Of a stretch of DNA of 64,000 nt, positions 55,941-64,000 are shown one piece after another. The DNA lies in assembly GCF_019711415.1 (NCBI RefSeq), contig NZ_JAIGNJ010000002.1:372001-436000 (forward strand), read 5' to 3'. The notes under the pieces were generated by a model that was given only the letters and a program-made list of their open reading frames with translations, was not told the DNA's origin and ran no database searches. The stretch's first letter is position 1. Each line of letters opens with the position of its first letter. Source of the DNA: Qipengyuania vesicularis. Its GTDB lineage: Bacteria > Pseudomonadota > Alphaproteobacteria > Sphingomonadales > Sphingomonadaceae. The translations under genes and the position numbers were made by a program.

Positions 55941-58820
55941 ATGCCCATGCGTTCTCACCTACTTGCCGGTCTCGCAGCCATCGCGCTTGCCGGATGCGCT
56001 ACCGCTCCGACCGATGCGCCGATCGTGGAAAGCGCTCCGGCGCCCGAGAGCAGCGCACTTTCGGCATTAGTCGACAAGGTCAGCATTCCTTACGAGAGTT
56101 TCACACTCGACAACGGGCTGACTGTCCTCGTCCACACCGATCGCAAGGCGCCGATCGTTGGCGTGACGACTTACTACCGCGTCGGCGCGAAGCACGAACC
56201 GCGCGGGCGGACTGGCTTCGCCCACCTCTTCGAGCATCTCATGTTCGGTGGCAGCGAGAATGTGGAGAATTTCGACATTCCGCTGGAGGCCGCCGGTTCG
56301 ACGAGCACGAACGGTTCGACCAATGCCGACCGTACCAATTACGTCGAAACGGTCCCCACTGGAGCGCTGAACCTCGCGCTGATGATGGAAAGCGATCGCC
56401 TCGGATACCTCCTTGGCGCGATCAGCCAGGAAAAGCTCGATAAGCAGCGCGGCGTCGTCCAGAACGAGAAGCGACAGGGCGACAACCAGCCCTATGGCCT
56501 AACCCAGTATCTGCTCGGCGAAGGTCTCTTCCCGGTCGGCCACCCCTATCGCCACTCGACAATCGGCTCGATGGCGGACCTCGAGGCGGCCAGCCTCGGC
56601 GACGTTCAGAAGTGGTTCCGGGACAATTACGGCCCCAACAATGTGATTCTCTCGCTCACCGGCGATATCGACGTGGAAACAGCGCGCCCGATGGTCGAGA
56701 AATGGTTCGGCGCTATCCCGCGTGGTCCCGAGGTGGCTGCGGTCGAAGCTGGTCCGGTCACGCTCGCCGAAGACAAGGATCGCGAACTCATCGACCAGGT
56801 TCCGCAGACGCGCATCTATCGCGTCTGGAGCGGTCCCGGCATCAATCACGCCGACGCAATGCCGCTCACCATCGGTATGAGCGTTCTCGGCGGCCTTGCG
56901 AGCTCGCGGCTCGATAATGTGCTGGTCCGGGACGAACAGCTGGCGACCAGCGTTGCGGCCTTCAACTGGCAATCGGAGCAGCTATCCGGGCTGCTGGTCC
57001 AGATGGACATCAAGCCGGGCGTGGACCGCGCGACTGCCGAACAGCGGCTCGATGCCGTGATCGCACAGATGGTGGCCGAAGGACCGAGCGCGGACGAACT
57101 CGAACGTGCTGCGACGAACCTCGTGTCCAACGAAATCGATGCGCTCGAACGGGTCGGAGGTTTCGGCGGCAAGGGCTCGACCCTCGCAGAAGGGCTACTC
57201 TATTCGGGCAATCCCGCGAAATACAAGGACTCGCTCCAACAGGTTGCGGCCCTCACCCCCTCAACGGTGCAGCAAGCCATGGATCGCTGGCTGTCCCGGC
57301 CGGTCTATCGCATGGCAATCGTCCCCGGTGAACGTGTCGAAAGCGGCGCAGACATGGGCGGATGGGGCGATGAACACCTCTATCCCGCGCCCGAGCCCGA
57401 CGCCAAGGAACCGGTCGAGATCACTCGTACCGGCCCGCCGCGCGAAATGCCCGAGCCCGAGCCAGTGGGCCCGCTGACCTTCCCGACAGTCGAGCGCGAC
57501 ACGCTGAGCAACGGCATCCCGGTCACTCTCGCCCGCAGGACAGCCATTCCCAAGGTCGCCGTGTCGATCCAGTTCGACGCTGGCTACGCGGCTGACGGTT
57601 CAACCAATGCCGGCACGCAGTCGCTGATGATGGACCTGCTCGAAGAAGGCACGACTAGCCGCAGCGCAGTCGAAATTGCCGAAGAGCAGGAGCGGCTCGG
57701 CGCCTCGATCGGAACCGGCAGCTCGCTCGATACCAGCTCGGTCACGATGAATGCCCTCACCTCCAATCTGGCACCATCGCTCGAGCTGATGGCCGATATC
57801 GTCCGCAATCCGGCCTTCGCGGAGAGCGACGTCCAGCGCGTTCGCGATCAGCGGCTTGCGCAGATCGCCCAGCAACTGTCATCGCCCGGAGGTCTTGCGA
57901 GCCGCACGCTGCGCCCGCTCGTCTTCGGTGAAAACCATCCTTACGGCAGCGTGGGATCGCTTGGCACGGTGCCCGTGGTGCAGACCCTTGGTCCGGATCG
58001 CCTGCGCGGCGAACACGGCAAGTGGATCCGCCCCGACAATGCCGAAATCTTCGTGGTCGGCGATATCACCATGGGCGAGCTCACCGGCCAGCTGGAAGCG
58101 GCTTTTGGCAACTGGACGGCTTCCGGATCCGCTGCATCTGACAAGAACTTCGACCTTGCACTGCCCGAAGCGCAGACGCGGCTGGTCGTTATCGACCGGC
58201 CCAATTCGCCGCAGTCGGTGATTTATGCCGGCCGCGTGCTTCCGCTCGAGGGGGCCACTCCCGGCCTCGAGTCGCTGGACCTTGCGAACGAGGTCCTGGG
58301 TAACGGCTTCCTAAGCCGCCTCAACATGATCATCCGCGAGGAAAAGGGCTGGAGCTACGGCGCGCGCAGCGGGATCGATTCCCCTGCCGGGCCGCGGCTG
58401 TTCAGCGTCAGCACCGCCGTCCAGTCCGACCGCACCGCCGACTCGATCCAGCTGATCCTCGACACGGCGCAGGAGTTTGCCAGCGGAGCACGAGGCGTGG
58501 ACGAAACGGAGTTCGCGCGCGTCACCGATGGCAATATCCGCGGCCTGCCCAACCGCTTCGAGACCAATTTCCAGGTTCTCGGCGCGCTGATCGAGAACGA
58601 TCGCCTGGGCCGTCCCGACGACTATTACACCAACCTGCCTGCCACCTACCGGGCAATCGATCAGGCCGCTATCAACGCAGCCGCTGCGCGCTATCTCGGG
58701 CCGGACGATCTCACCATCGTTGTCGTCGGGGATCGCAGCGAGATCGACGCCCAACTGGAAGGCCTCGGCATCCCGACCACCTATCTCGCTGTTGACACAG
58801 GTGTCAGCAACGCAGAATAG
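55941..58820 (+). CDS. M16 (insulinase-type) metallopeptidase lipoprotein
   Basis: The 959-residue protein has a lipoprotein signal (lipobox LAGC, Cys near residue 19), then two M16 halves. The N-terminal half has the inverted zinc motif HLFEH (95-99) and the GSTSTNGSTNADRTNY block; the second half (about 500-959) lacks HxxEH and is the usual non-catalytic partner. It degrades peptides, probably in the periplasm. It lies 9 bases after the acylase gene, so both are likely one operon. A second in-frame ATG 6 bases downstream is an alternative start. Confidence 0.9.
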   Translation: MPMRSHLLAGLAAIALAGCATAPTDAPIVESAPAPESSALSALVDKVSIPYESFTLDNGLTVLVHTDRKAPIVGVTTYYRVGAKHEPRGRTGFAHLFEHLMFGGSENVENFDIPLEAAGSTSTNGSTNADRTNYVETVPTGALNLALMMESDRLGYLLGAISQEKLDKQRGVVQNEKRQGDNQPYGLTQYLLGEGLFPVGHPYRHSTIGSMADLEAASLGDVQKWFRDNYGPNNVILSLTGDIDVETARPMVEKWFGAIPRGPEVAAVEAGPVTLAEDKDRELIDQVPQTRIYRVWSGPGINHADAMPLTIGMSVLGGLASSRLDNVLVRDEQLATSVAAFNWQSEQLSGLLVQMDIKPGVDRATAEQRLDAVIAQMVAEGPSADELERAATNLVSNEIDALERVGGFGGKGSTLAEGLLYSGNPAKYKDSLQQVAALTPSTVQQAMDRWLSRPVYRMAIVPGERVESGADMGGWGDEHLYPAPEPDAKEPVEITRTGPPREMPEPEPVGPLTFPTVERDTLSNGIPVTLARRTAIPKVAVSIQFDAGYAADGSTNAGTQSLMMDLLEEGTTSRSAVEIAEEQERLGASIGTGSSLDTSSVTMNALTSNLAPSLELMADIVRNPAFAESDVQRVRDQRLAQIAQQLSSPGGLASRTLRPLVFGENHPYGSVGSLGTVPVVQTLGPDRLRGEHGKWIRPDNAEIFVVGDITMGELTGQLEAAFGNWTASGSAASDKNFDLALPEAQTRLVVIDRPNSPQSVIYAGRVLPLEGATPGLESLDLANEVLGNGFLSRLNMIIREEKGWSYGARSGIDSPAGPRLFSVSTAVQSDRTADSIQLILDTAQEFASGARGVDETEFARVTDGNIRGLPNRFETNFQVLGALIENDRLGRPDDYYTNLPATYRAIDQAAINAAAARYLGPDDLTIVVVGDRSEIDAQLEGLGIPTTYLAVDTGVSNAE

Positions 58821-58861
58821 GTCTCCACACACAACTCACTTCGCAAAGAGAGGAATTCCCA

Positions 58862-59167
58862 ATGTCCGTAGCAGGTACCTATGACACCGTCGTGAAGAGC
58901 CCGATGGGCGACCAGAAGGGCACCTTCACCGTCGTCCCCGGCGACGATGGCAACACCTTCACCGGTTCGATGGCCGGCGGCATGGGCTCGATGGACGTCA
59001 AGGACGGCAAGATCGACGGCGACACGTTGACTTGGGCAATGGACATGACGGTCCCGATGCCGATGACGCTCAACTGCAAGGCAACCGTCAATGGCGACCA
59101 GCTGACCGGCACCGTCAACGCAGGCGCATTCGGCGACATGGCGCTGACCGGCGAACGCCAGGGCTGA
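58862..59167 (+). CDS. Small all-beta hypothetical protein
   Basis: The 101-residue protein has no signal peptide or membrane segment. It is made of short beta strands with GT, TG and DG turns (GTFTVV...GNTFTGSM...GDTLTWAM...ATVNGDQLTGTV...GAFGDMALTGER) and 8 to 10 methionines. Similar strand patterns occur as appended domains of secreted hydrolases, so a free-standing version of such a beta-barrel domain is possible. The function is unknown. It lies 41 bases after the M16 gene and is followed by a strong terminator. AGAGAGG provides its ribosome-binding site. Confidence 0.75.
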   Translation: MSVAGTYDTVVKSPMGDQKGTFTVVPGDDGNTFTGSMAGGMGSMDVKDGKIDGDTLTWAMDMTVPMPMTLNCKATVNGDQLTGTVNAGAFGDMALTGERQG

Positions 59168-59193
59168 TCCGCTAGATCACCTCACGAACACGA

Positions 59194-59226
59194 GGGGCCG
59201 TCGGAGCGATCCGGCGGCCCCTTTTT
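59194..59226 (+). terminator. Rho-independent terminator after the small beta protein
   Basis: GGGGCCG-T-CGGA and TCCG-G-CGGCCCC form a stem around a GCGA loop, followed by five T. It ends the acylase-M16-small protein transcript. Confidence 0.85.
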
Positions 59227-59247
59227 CGTGCACGCTGCGCGCTGCGC

Positions 59248-59427
59248 TCAAACGTTGTCGAACGGCCAGACGATGTTGATGAGAAACATGACGAAGAACA
59301 CGGCGACGAACAATCGCCAATTCCATCCCGCCTTCGTTCCGCCATTTCCGTCCTTGTCCCTCAAGAGGAAAACAAGGATCCCGATGACGATCGCGCTAAC
59401 TGCGGCATGCGCCAAATCAAAATGCAC
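59248..59427 (-). CDS. Small two-helix membrane protein with GTG start
   Basis: A 59-residue frame begins with GTG at 59427, preceded by GAGGGAG seven bases upstream, and an in-frame TGA lies just before it, so no longer start exists. It encodes two hydrophobic helices (HAAVSAIVIGILVFLL and RLFVAVFFVMFLINIVW) joined by a charged loop KDGNGGTKAG. This is the pattern of small inner-membrane proteins. The lack of an ATG start and the short length make it easy to miss. It lies between a plus-strand terminator and a divergent plus-strand gene. The function is unknown. Confidence 0.7.
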   Translation of the reverse strand: MHFDLAHAAVSAIVIGILVFLLRDKDGNGGTKAGWNWRLFVAVFFVMFLINIVWPFDNV

Positions 59428-59598
59428 AATTGGTCTCCCTCATGGCACTGAATTTTCGGATCGGTTCGCGCAGTATATTCATCAACGGGGCAAACGGTCA
59501 AAAAATCGCCGTAATTCAGCCTAGCTTGCCAGAAAAGACAGGGAATTCGGGTCGAGTCGTTTCACACGAGTGGCCGCAGCACGCGGCAGGGAGAGACT

Positions 59599-60390
59599 AT
59601 GACCCGGACTGCAAGAAATCTTACCGCGAGCGCTGCCCTGATTGCCTTGGTTGCCGTGCCCGTAATGGCAGAAAAGGCAGACCAGCTGCTTTTCCTGAAT
59701 GGACGGAGCGCCGCCGAGGCCGAACGCCAGCTGGAGGCCAGGGGGTTTCGACACGAAAGCAGCCACGACAGCTATTCGAACGGGTACGTTAACAGTTACT
59801 GGTGGCATCGCGGCAATAAGAACTGCATCCGGATCGAAGCCTATGACGGCGGCGTCGTGTCGGTCGCCGACGTTTCGAAGAAGGACTGCGGGCACTCGGG
59901 TGGCAGCGATGTCGGTACGGCACTGGGCGTCGCAGCGGGTGCCGCGATCCTCGGCGCTTTGCTGAGCCACAAATCCCACCATCACGATGACAATCGGCAC
60001 CACAACGACACCGAGGACGAGGCGCATTACGAACGTGGCTACAAGGACGGCTTGTACAATGCGCCCTACCACAATTACGATCGCTCCAACGCCTACTCGG
60101 ACGGTTACAGCGCGGGCGTAGACGAACGTAATGCCAATCTTCGTCACCATTACGGCCATGGAGGCTACCGGCAGAATGCGCGGTTCAAGGATCTCCAGGG
60201 TGCACGTGCACGAACGGGCATGAGCGAGCTCGAGAACCGCGGCTTTCGTCAGGTAGACAACTTCACGAGCGGCAACACTCGCTATTCGATTCAATGGCGC
60301 GCAGGTTCGCGGCAGTGCGTACAGGTAACCATCGCGGATGGTCGCTTCTACGATCTGCGCGATATCGGCCGTCATCCAAACTGCCGGTAA
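59599..60390 (+). CDS. Exported protein with duplicated domain and His-rich linker
   Basis: The 263-residue protein has a signal peptide (cleavage near residue 24) and two related domains of about 60 residues. The first (about 31-95) has [13 protein letters not shown] and ends [18 protein letters not shown]...C; the second (about 200-263) has [10 protein letters not shown] and ends [15 protein letters not shown]...C. Each keeps a Cys pair. Between them lie a Gly/Ala-rich hydrophobic helix (about 112-128), a His/Asp-rich run ([14 protein letters not shown]) and Yxx[13 protein letters not shown] repeats. The helix could insert in a membrane and the His run could bind metal. I do not know a named family with this layout. 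The next gene follows 16 bases later. Confidence 0.75.
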   Translation: MTRTARNLTASAALIALVAVPVMAEKADQLLFLNGRSAAEAERQLEARGFRHESSHDSYSNGYVNSYWWHRGNKNCIRIEAYDGGVVSVADVSKKDCGHSGGSDVGTALGVAAGAAILGALLSHKSHHHDDNRHHNDTEDEAHYERGYKDGLYNAPYHNYDRSNAYSDGYSAGVDERNANLRHHYGHGGYRQNARFKDLQGARARTGMSELENRGFRQVDNFTSGNTRYSIQWRAGSRQCVQVTIADGRFYDLRDIGRHPNCR

Positions 60391-60406
60391 GCTGGGGAGG
60401 ATAGCG

Positions 60407-61087
60407 ATGCGATGCCAGATCGCCTTGGCGGGCGCCTCCGCGCTCGCCCTCGCCGCCTGCGGTGAAACGCCTCCCGAGCCCGAAGCGAGCGCTCCGGAAG
60501 AACTCGCCGACTTCCCCGAGAGCCTCGCGCCCTTTGGCGATGGATATCCTGATACCGGCGATCAGTGTCGAAACCTTGGCGAGAGTGCGGCGACTTCGGA
60601 CTATCTCGATGACAGCGCGATATTGGTCGGCTGCCTTTCCAAAGCATCAGCAGAAGCGCTTGGCGGCAGTATCGTCGGTAATGTCGAGGGCGTTCTGCTC
60701 GTAAGCGTTCCGATGGGCGATACCAATGCGACCATGGGCGAGAACGGCCCGACTGGCGGCGGGGACGCGCTCGTCCCAGGCACCGACTATAACGCCACCA
60801 CGATCTTGCCATGCGGATTCGATGGAGCCGAACCAGCGCAAAGCTGCGATGCGGGCGTTAAGCGCAATTGGGGCGAGGACGGCACACACCTCGTGGAGGT
60901 GTTGAAGCCTGATGGCCGCAAGCGCGCGATCTTCTTCAACGGGACCGAACCCTATGGCGCGGACAGCGCGCAAGCGGACGGCTCGGCTGGGTGGGATTTC
61001 TCTTCCACACGCGATGGCGACCGAGTGACGATCATCTACGGGCCGGAAACCTATGTTGTCGTCGATGCGCTGATCGAAGGCGGCTGA
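60407..61087 (+). CDS. Hypothetical lipoprotein
   Basis: The ATG at 60407 has GGGGAGG just upstream and opens a lipoprotein signal (lipobox LAAC, Cys near residue 18). The mature part of about 208 residues is acidic and has four cysteines, two near QCRN and VGCLS and two in LPCGFDG and QSCDAG. It is rich in beta strand. The family is not recognised. It lies 16 bases after the duplicated-domain protein, so the two are probably one operon with related surface or periplasmic roles. Confidence 0.75.
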   Translation: MRCQIALAGASALALAACGETPPEPEASAPEELADFPESLAPFGDGYPDTGDQCRNLGESAATSDYLDDSAILVGCLSKASAEALGGSIVGNVEGVLLVSVPMGDTNATMGENGPTGGGDALVPGTDYNATTILPCGFDGAEPAQSCDAGVKRNWGEDGTHLVEVLKPDGRKRAIFFNGTEPYGADSAQADGSAGWDFSSTRDGDRVTIIYGPETYVVVDALIEGG

Positions 61088-61091
61088 AAAC

Positions 61092-61126
61092 GAGAGGGCC
61101 GCCAGTCTGAACCGGCGCCCCTTCTC
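61092..61126. terminator. Hairpin between convergent genes
   Basis: GAGA-GGG-C-CGCC and GGCG-C-CCC-T-TCTC form a stem with a 10-base loop just after the lipoprotein stop. There is no T-run, so termination is uncertain, though its place between convergent genes fits. Confidence 0.4.
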
Positions 61127-61148
61127 ACCCTAGCGAAAGATCGAGCGC

Positions 61149-63311
61149 TTACTCGACCACTTCCATTTCCTCGATAAGGCCCTCGGCCCCATCGACCTTG
61201 TCCATCACCCACAGCATGTAGCGCGTATCGACATGGATCGTGCGCGTGGTGCGCGGGTCGAAGTCCCAGTCCGAATTGACGCTCTCGAATGTGCCGTCGA
61301 ACAGCAGGCCCACGAGCTCGCCGCGCGCGTTGAGCGTGGCCGAGCCGCTGTTGCCGCCAGTGCTGTCGAGATCGGAGAGGAAGTTCACCGGTACCGAGCC
61401 TACTTCTGCCGAATAGTACTGCCCGTAATCCCTCTCGCGGATTTTCTTCAGCTGGCGTTCCGGAGCGTTGAACGGATCTTCACCCGTATCCTTCTCGGTG
61501 ATGCCCTCCAGCGTGGTGAACGGCATATAAGCCATACCATCCTTGGGCGATCCGCCCAGCACCGTGCCGTAGGTCACGCGCAGCGTCGAATTGGCATCGG
61601 GATAGGTCAGCACGCCCTGAGAGGCCTGCCATTGGGTGATCGCTTCCATATAGGCGGGACGAAGCGCCAGCGAGCGTCCCGACCGTTCCTCGGCCTGCGC
61701 TTCGAGGCCGCGCTCATATTCGTACAGGGCGACGGCCAGCTGCATGAAGGGATCGTCGATCGCCTCCAGTTCGGCTGTGCTGGCATCCATTAGCGCAAGA
61801 CGCGTCTCGGCATCGCCCAGCGTCGTGCCCGCGTAGTAGGCGTCGAGCTTTGCGGAAAGCGCTGCGTTGTCGAGATCTTCAGTCAGGCCAAGCGCCTCGT
61901 CGAACACTGCCACGCGGTTGCCAGCCGGCTCTTTCAGATAAGTCCCGAGGAACAGCAGCCACTGCGCCTTATCGACACCCGCGTCATAACGGCGGTCGAG
62001 TGCCTGGAGACCCTGACGGAAGAAGGAGAGGTCGCGATCCTGGTATCCGCGTTCACGCTGCGCATCGGGCTTCTGGCGCTCGTGCGACAGGCGATAGAGC
62101 CGCTGCGCCGCCGAGAGGAGCGAGGGGCGCGTCGCGAAATTGTACCAGAAAGCCTGACGGGCGGCTTCGGCGCTCTCTTCGGACAATGCGGTGAGCCCGG
62201 AAATCGCCTCGCCATAAGCGGCGCGGGAGGGATCGGCACCAATCCAGGCCGCAAGCGCCTCTTCGCGCTCTGCACGGCGCTCGACGAGCCCGACCCGGCG
62301 CGCACCTTCGAGCTGGCCGCGCGTGTTCTTCTCGAAATTGTTAAGGCTGGCGAGCAGCGATTCATACTTCACCCGCGCATCCGATCCTGCGGGCGCGGCC
62401 TCCTCGATCGTGTCGACCCAGTCGTTCACCAGCTTGACGTAGGTCGGGTATGTCCAGCTGAAGGTGTTCTCCACCTCGGCGAGCGTCGCATAGCGGGAGG
62501 TCGAGCCCGGATAGCCCGCTGCCATCACGAAATCGCCCTCTTTCAGCCCGCTCGCGCTTACCTTGAGGTGATGGTCGGGACGGTAAGGGACATTCTCTTC
62601 GGCATAATCGGCCGCCGACCCGTCGGGCGCCACATAGGCGCGGTAAAAGGCGAAATCGCCCGTGTGGCGCGGCCACATCCAATTGTCGATGTCGCCGCCA
62701 TACTTGCCGATCGCATCCGCCGGAGCATAGACCAGCCGGACGTCGCGCACTTCGAGCCGCTCGATCAGCGTATACTGCGCACCGCCGTAGAAGCTGGCGA
62801 CAAGGCAGCGGTAACCCGCCTTCTGCTCGCATTCCGCGGTGATATCCTTGCTGCGCTGGTCGACCGTCTCGTAGCGCTCGGTCGGCGACATGGCTTCGAC
62901 ACCTTCGCGCATGCGGGCGGTTACATCGGTGAGCGCGGTCGTCACATAGACGCGCGTGCCGGGTGCTGCGGGAAGCTCATCGCCGAGGGACTTCGCCAGG
63001 AAGCCGTTTTCGAGATAGTTGTTCTCTGCCGTCGAATTGTACTGCACCGATCCACGCGCACAGTGATGGTTGGTGACCACCAGGCCCTGCTCCGAAAGAA
63101 AGCTGCCGGTGCAGCCCGGAAGCTGGACCACCGCACCCATCGGGAAACCGGTGAGATCCGTGAGCACTTCGGGATCGAGTTCCAGGCCGGTGTCGCGCAG
63201 ATCGTCGGCGATTTCGGGCAGCTGCTGCGGAGTGAACATGCCTTCCTTGGCGGCAAGCGGCGCGGAAGCAGCGCACGCCAGGAGGGCGGCGACAGTGGCG
63301 GTGGTACGCAT
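61149..63311 (-). CDS. S46-family dipeptidyl peptidase (DPP7-like)
   Basis: The 720-residue protein has a signal peptide (cleavage near LAAK, residue 22) and the S46 catalytic triad: His in TNHHC (82-83), Asp in GGDIDNWMWPRH (near 209) and S655 in STGGNSGS. S46 enzymes release dipeptides from oligopeptides in the periplasm. G673 in GLLFDGTFES sits where the acid-specific DPP11 enzymes have arginine, so a DPP7-like preference for hydrophobic residues is inferred. The length is normal for the family. It follows a terminator and has its own promoter region (63312-63421). Confidence 0.9.
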   Translation of the reverse strand: MRTTATVAALLACAASAPLAAKEGMFTPQQLPEIADDLRDTGLELDPEVLTDLTGFPMGAVVQLPGCTGSFLSEQGLVVTNHHCARGSVQYNSTAENNYLENGFLAKSLGDELPAAPGTRVYVTTALTDVTARMREGVEAMSPTERYETVDQRSKDITAECEQKAGYRCLVASFYGGAQYTLIERLEVRDVRLVYAPADAIGKYGGDIDNWMWPRHTGDFAFYRAYVAPDGSAADYAEENVPYRPDHHLKVSASGLKEGDFVMAAGYPGSTSRYATLAEVENTFSWTYPTYVKLVNDWVDTIEEAAPAGSDARVKYESLLASLNNFEKNTRGQLEGARRVGLVERRAEREEALAAWIGADPSRAAYGEAISGLTALSEESAEAARQAFWYNFATRPSLLSAAQRLYRLSHERQKPDAQRERGYQDRDLSFFRQGLQALDRRYDAGVDKAQWLLFLGTYLKEPAGNRVAVFDEALGLTEDLDNAALSAKLDAYYAGTTLGDAETRLALMDASTAELEAIDDPFMQLAVALYEYERGLEAQAEERSGRSLALRPAYMEAITQWQASQGVLTYPDANSTLRVTYGTVLGGSPKDGMAYMPFTTLEGITEKDTGEDPFNAPERQLKKIRERDYGQYYSAEVGSVPVNFLSDLDSTGGNSGSATLNARGELVGLLFDGTFESVNSDWDFDPRTTRTIHVDTRYMLWVMDKVDGAEGLIEEMEVVE

Positions 63312-63421
63312 GAATGGAAGTCCCTTTTCTCTAACGCGCGACCCCTCGCGCGGGATGGAACTTCGCTACCACGTCGCGCACTTGCGGCAATGTCGTTCGT
63401 CGAAAAACCGCCTCGTTGCGG

Positions 63422-63457
63422 ACAAAGAAAAGAGCCCCGCCGGATATCCGGCGAGGC
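63422..63457 (-). terminator. Rho-independent terminator after the DUF4410 gene
   Basis: On the minus strand GCC-T-CGCCGGAT and ATCCGGCG-G-GGC form a long stem (63457-63434) followed by TCTTTTCTTT. It ends the lipoprotein transcript before the S46 gene. Confidence 0.8.
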
Positions 63458-63484
63458 CCCTTTCCGATTAGCTATGCAAGCTGC

Positions 63485-63967
63485 TTACTGAGCGAATTCC
63501 TTGGCAGCATATTCGGCCACTTCCTTGATGGCCTTGTCGATGCCGCTCTTGTTCGAGCCGCCCATGAAGCCGCCCGAGACCGAACCTTCACCGCGAACCG
63601 TGGCGAGAACTTCGCCTTCGGGCGACACGAAGTCGACTTCGAGGTGGATTTTCGAACCGCCGGCGAACGGGCCAAGCAGGTAACGGGCAGCGCGGCTGCC
63701 TTCGTCGAAGCCGACATAACGATACCTGATCGTCAGGCCGTCACCCTTGGCAAAAGGTGCGTCTTCACCTTCGAAGAGCTCCTTGGCGAGCTTCTCTTCG
63801 GTGTAGGTGAGGTTGTTTTCGTCAACTTCGACGCGCGAATTGTCGTGCACGATCGTCGCGGTGTCGGTGCGATAGTCGCTGGCATTCGGCGTTTCGACGG
63901 TGAGCGCGCCCGAAGCGCATGCAGACAGTGCCAGCGCGAGCGCCGACGCAAACAGTACTTTCTTCAT
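63485..63967 (-). CDS. DUF4410-type lipoprotein
   Basis: The 160-residue protein has a lipoprotein signal (lipobox LSAC, Cys near residue 18) and a single compact domain of alternating strands and helices, with LTIRYRYVGFDEGSRAARYLLGPFAGGSKIHLEV (cited in part: RYLLGPFAGGSK). This matches the DUF4410 pattern of lipoproteins with conserved Gly-rich core, which are related to GNA1162-like envelope proteins. The function is unknown. It is probably in the outer membrane. Its promoter lies at the end of the window. Confidence 0.75.
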   Translation of the reverse strand: MKKVLFASALALALSACASGALTVETPNASDYRTDTATIVHDNSRVEVDENNLTYTEEKLAKELFEGEDAPFAKGDGLTIRYRYVGFDEGSRAARYLLGPFAGGSKIHLEVDFVSPEGEVLATVRGEGSVSGGFMGGSNKSGIDKAIKEVAEYAAKEFAQ

Positions 63968-64000
63968 TATGACCCCATTTACAGTCCAAACGAGGTGGGC

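Overview
This window is chromosomal DNA from a GC-rich alphaproteobacterium, most likely a member of the Sphingomonadales and probably the Erythrobacteraceae. The evidence is the gene content (large TonB-dependent receptors, secreted S46, M16 and M17 peptidases, Bpt leucyltransferase, ClpB), the conserved gene orders argS-SPOR-nagZ-scpA-scpB-tatABC, bpt-tamA-tamB and ispH-thrB-rnhA, and promoter motifs that resemble the alphaproteobacterial EcfG, RpoH and CtrA sites. I found no tRNA, rRNA, CRISPR array, insertion sequence or intact prophage.

Layout. 1-3.3 kb: accessory genes (the end of an unidentified gene, a HExxH protein, a phage-type lysozyme, then an RcnB-like protein and a fasciclin lipoprotein behind an EcfG-like promoter). 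3.3-10.5 kb: bpt-tamA-tamB, outer-membrane assembly. 10.6-13.6 kb: threonine ammonia-lyase and a secreted amidohydrolase. 13.6-20.2 kb: one long minus-strand housekeeping run from argS to tatC (translation, cell envelope, chromosome segregation, Tat export). 20.2-25.7 kb: a lipoprotein, ispH-thrB-rnhA, a one-repeat YegP protein, and an FAD oxidoreductase with an alpha/beta hydrolase. 25.8-33.2 kb: a Tad (Flp) pilus locus, cpaA-B-C-D-E-tadB-tadC, that lacks the motor ATPase gene cpaF at its usual place. 33.2-39 kb: acyl-CoA metabolism (MarR regulator, crotonase, SDR dehydrogenase, thiolase) and a succinate-semialdehyde-type dehydrogenase behind a second EcfG-like promoter. 39-47.7 kb: two paralogous TonB-dependent receptors, the second followed by a sulfotransferase. 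47.7-53.6 kb: ClpB with an RpoH-like promoter, a secreted M17 aminopeptidase and a HerA-like ATPase. 53.7-64 kb: a run of envelope or secreted hydrolases (penicillin/AHL acylase family, M16, S46) mixed with small exported or lipid-anchored proteins of unknown function.

How it fits together. The receptors, secreted peptidases, acylase and acyl-CoA genes suit an aerobic heterotroph that takes up and degrades peptides and lipids. TamAB and the Tat system serve the envelope through which these proteins are exported. Several regulatory signals appear outside the genes: two EcfG-like promoters, one RpoH-like promoter, a full CtrA box beside a perfect palindrome upstream of bpt, a hairpin masking the lysozyme ribosome-binding site, and a dispersed repeat of about 33 bases with copies at 1.1 kb and 34.7 kb. 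All assignments come from reading the sequence and from knowledge of the families; no database search was run.
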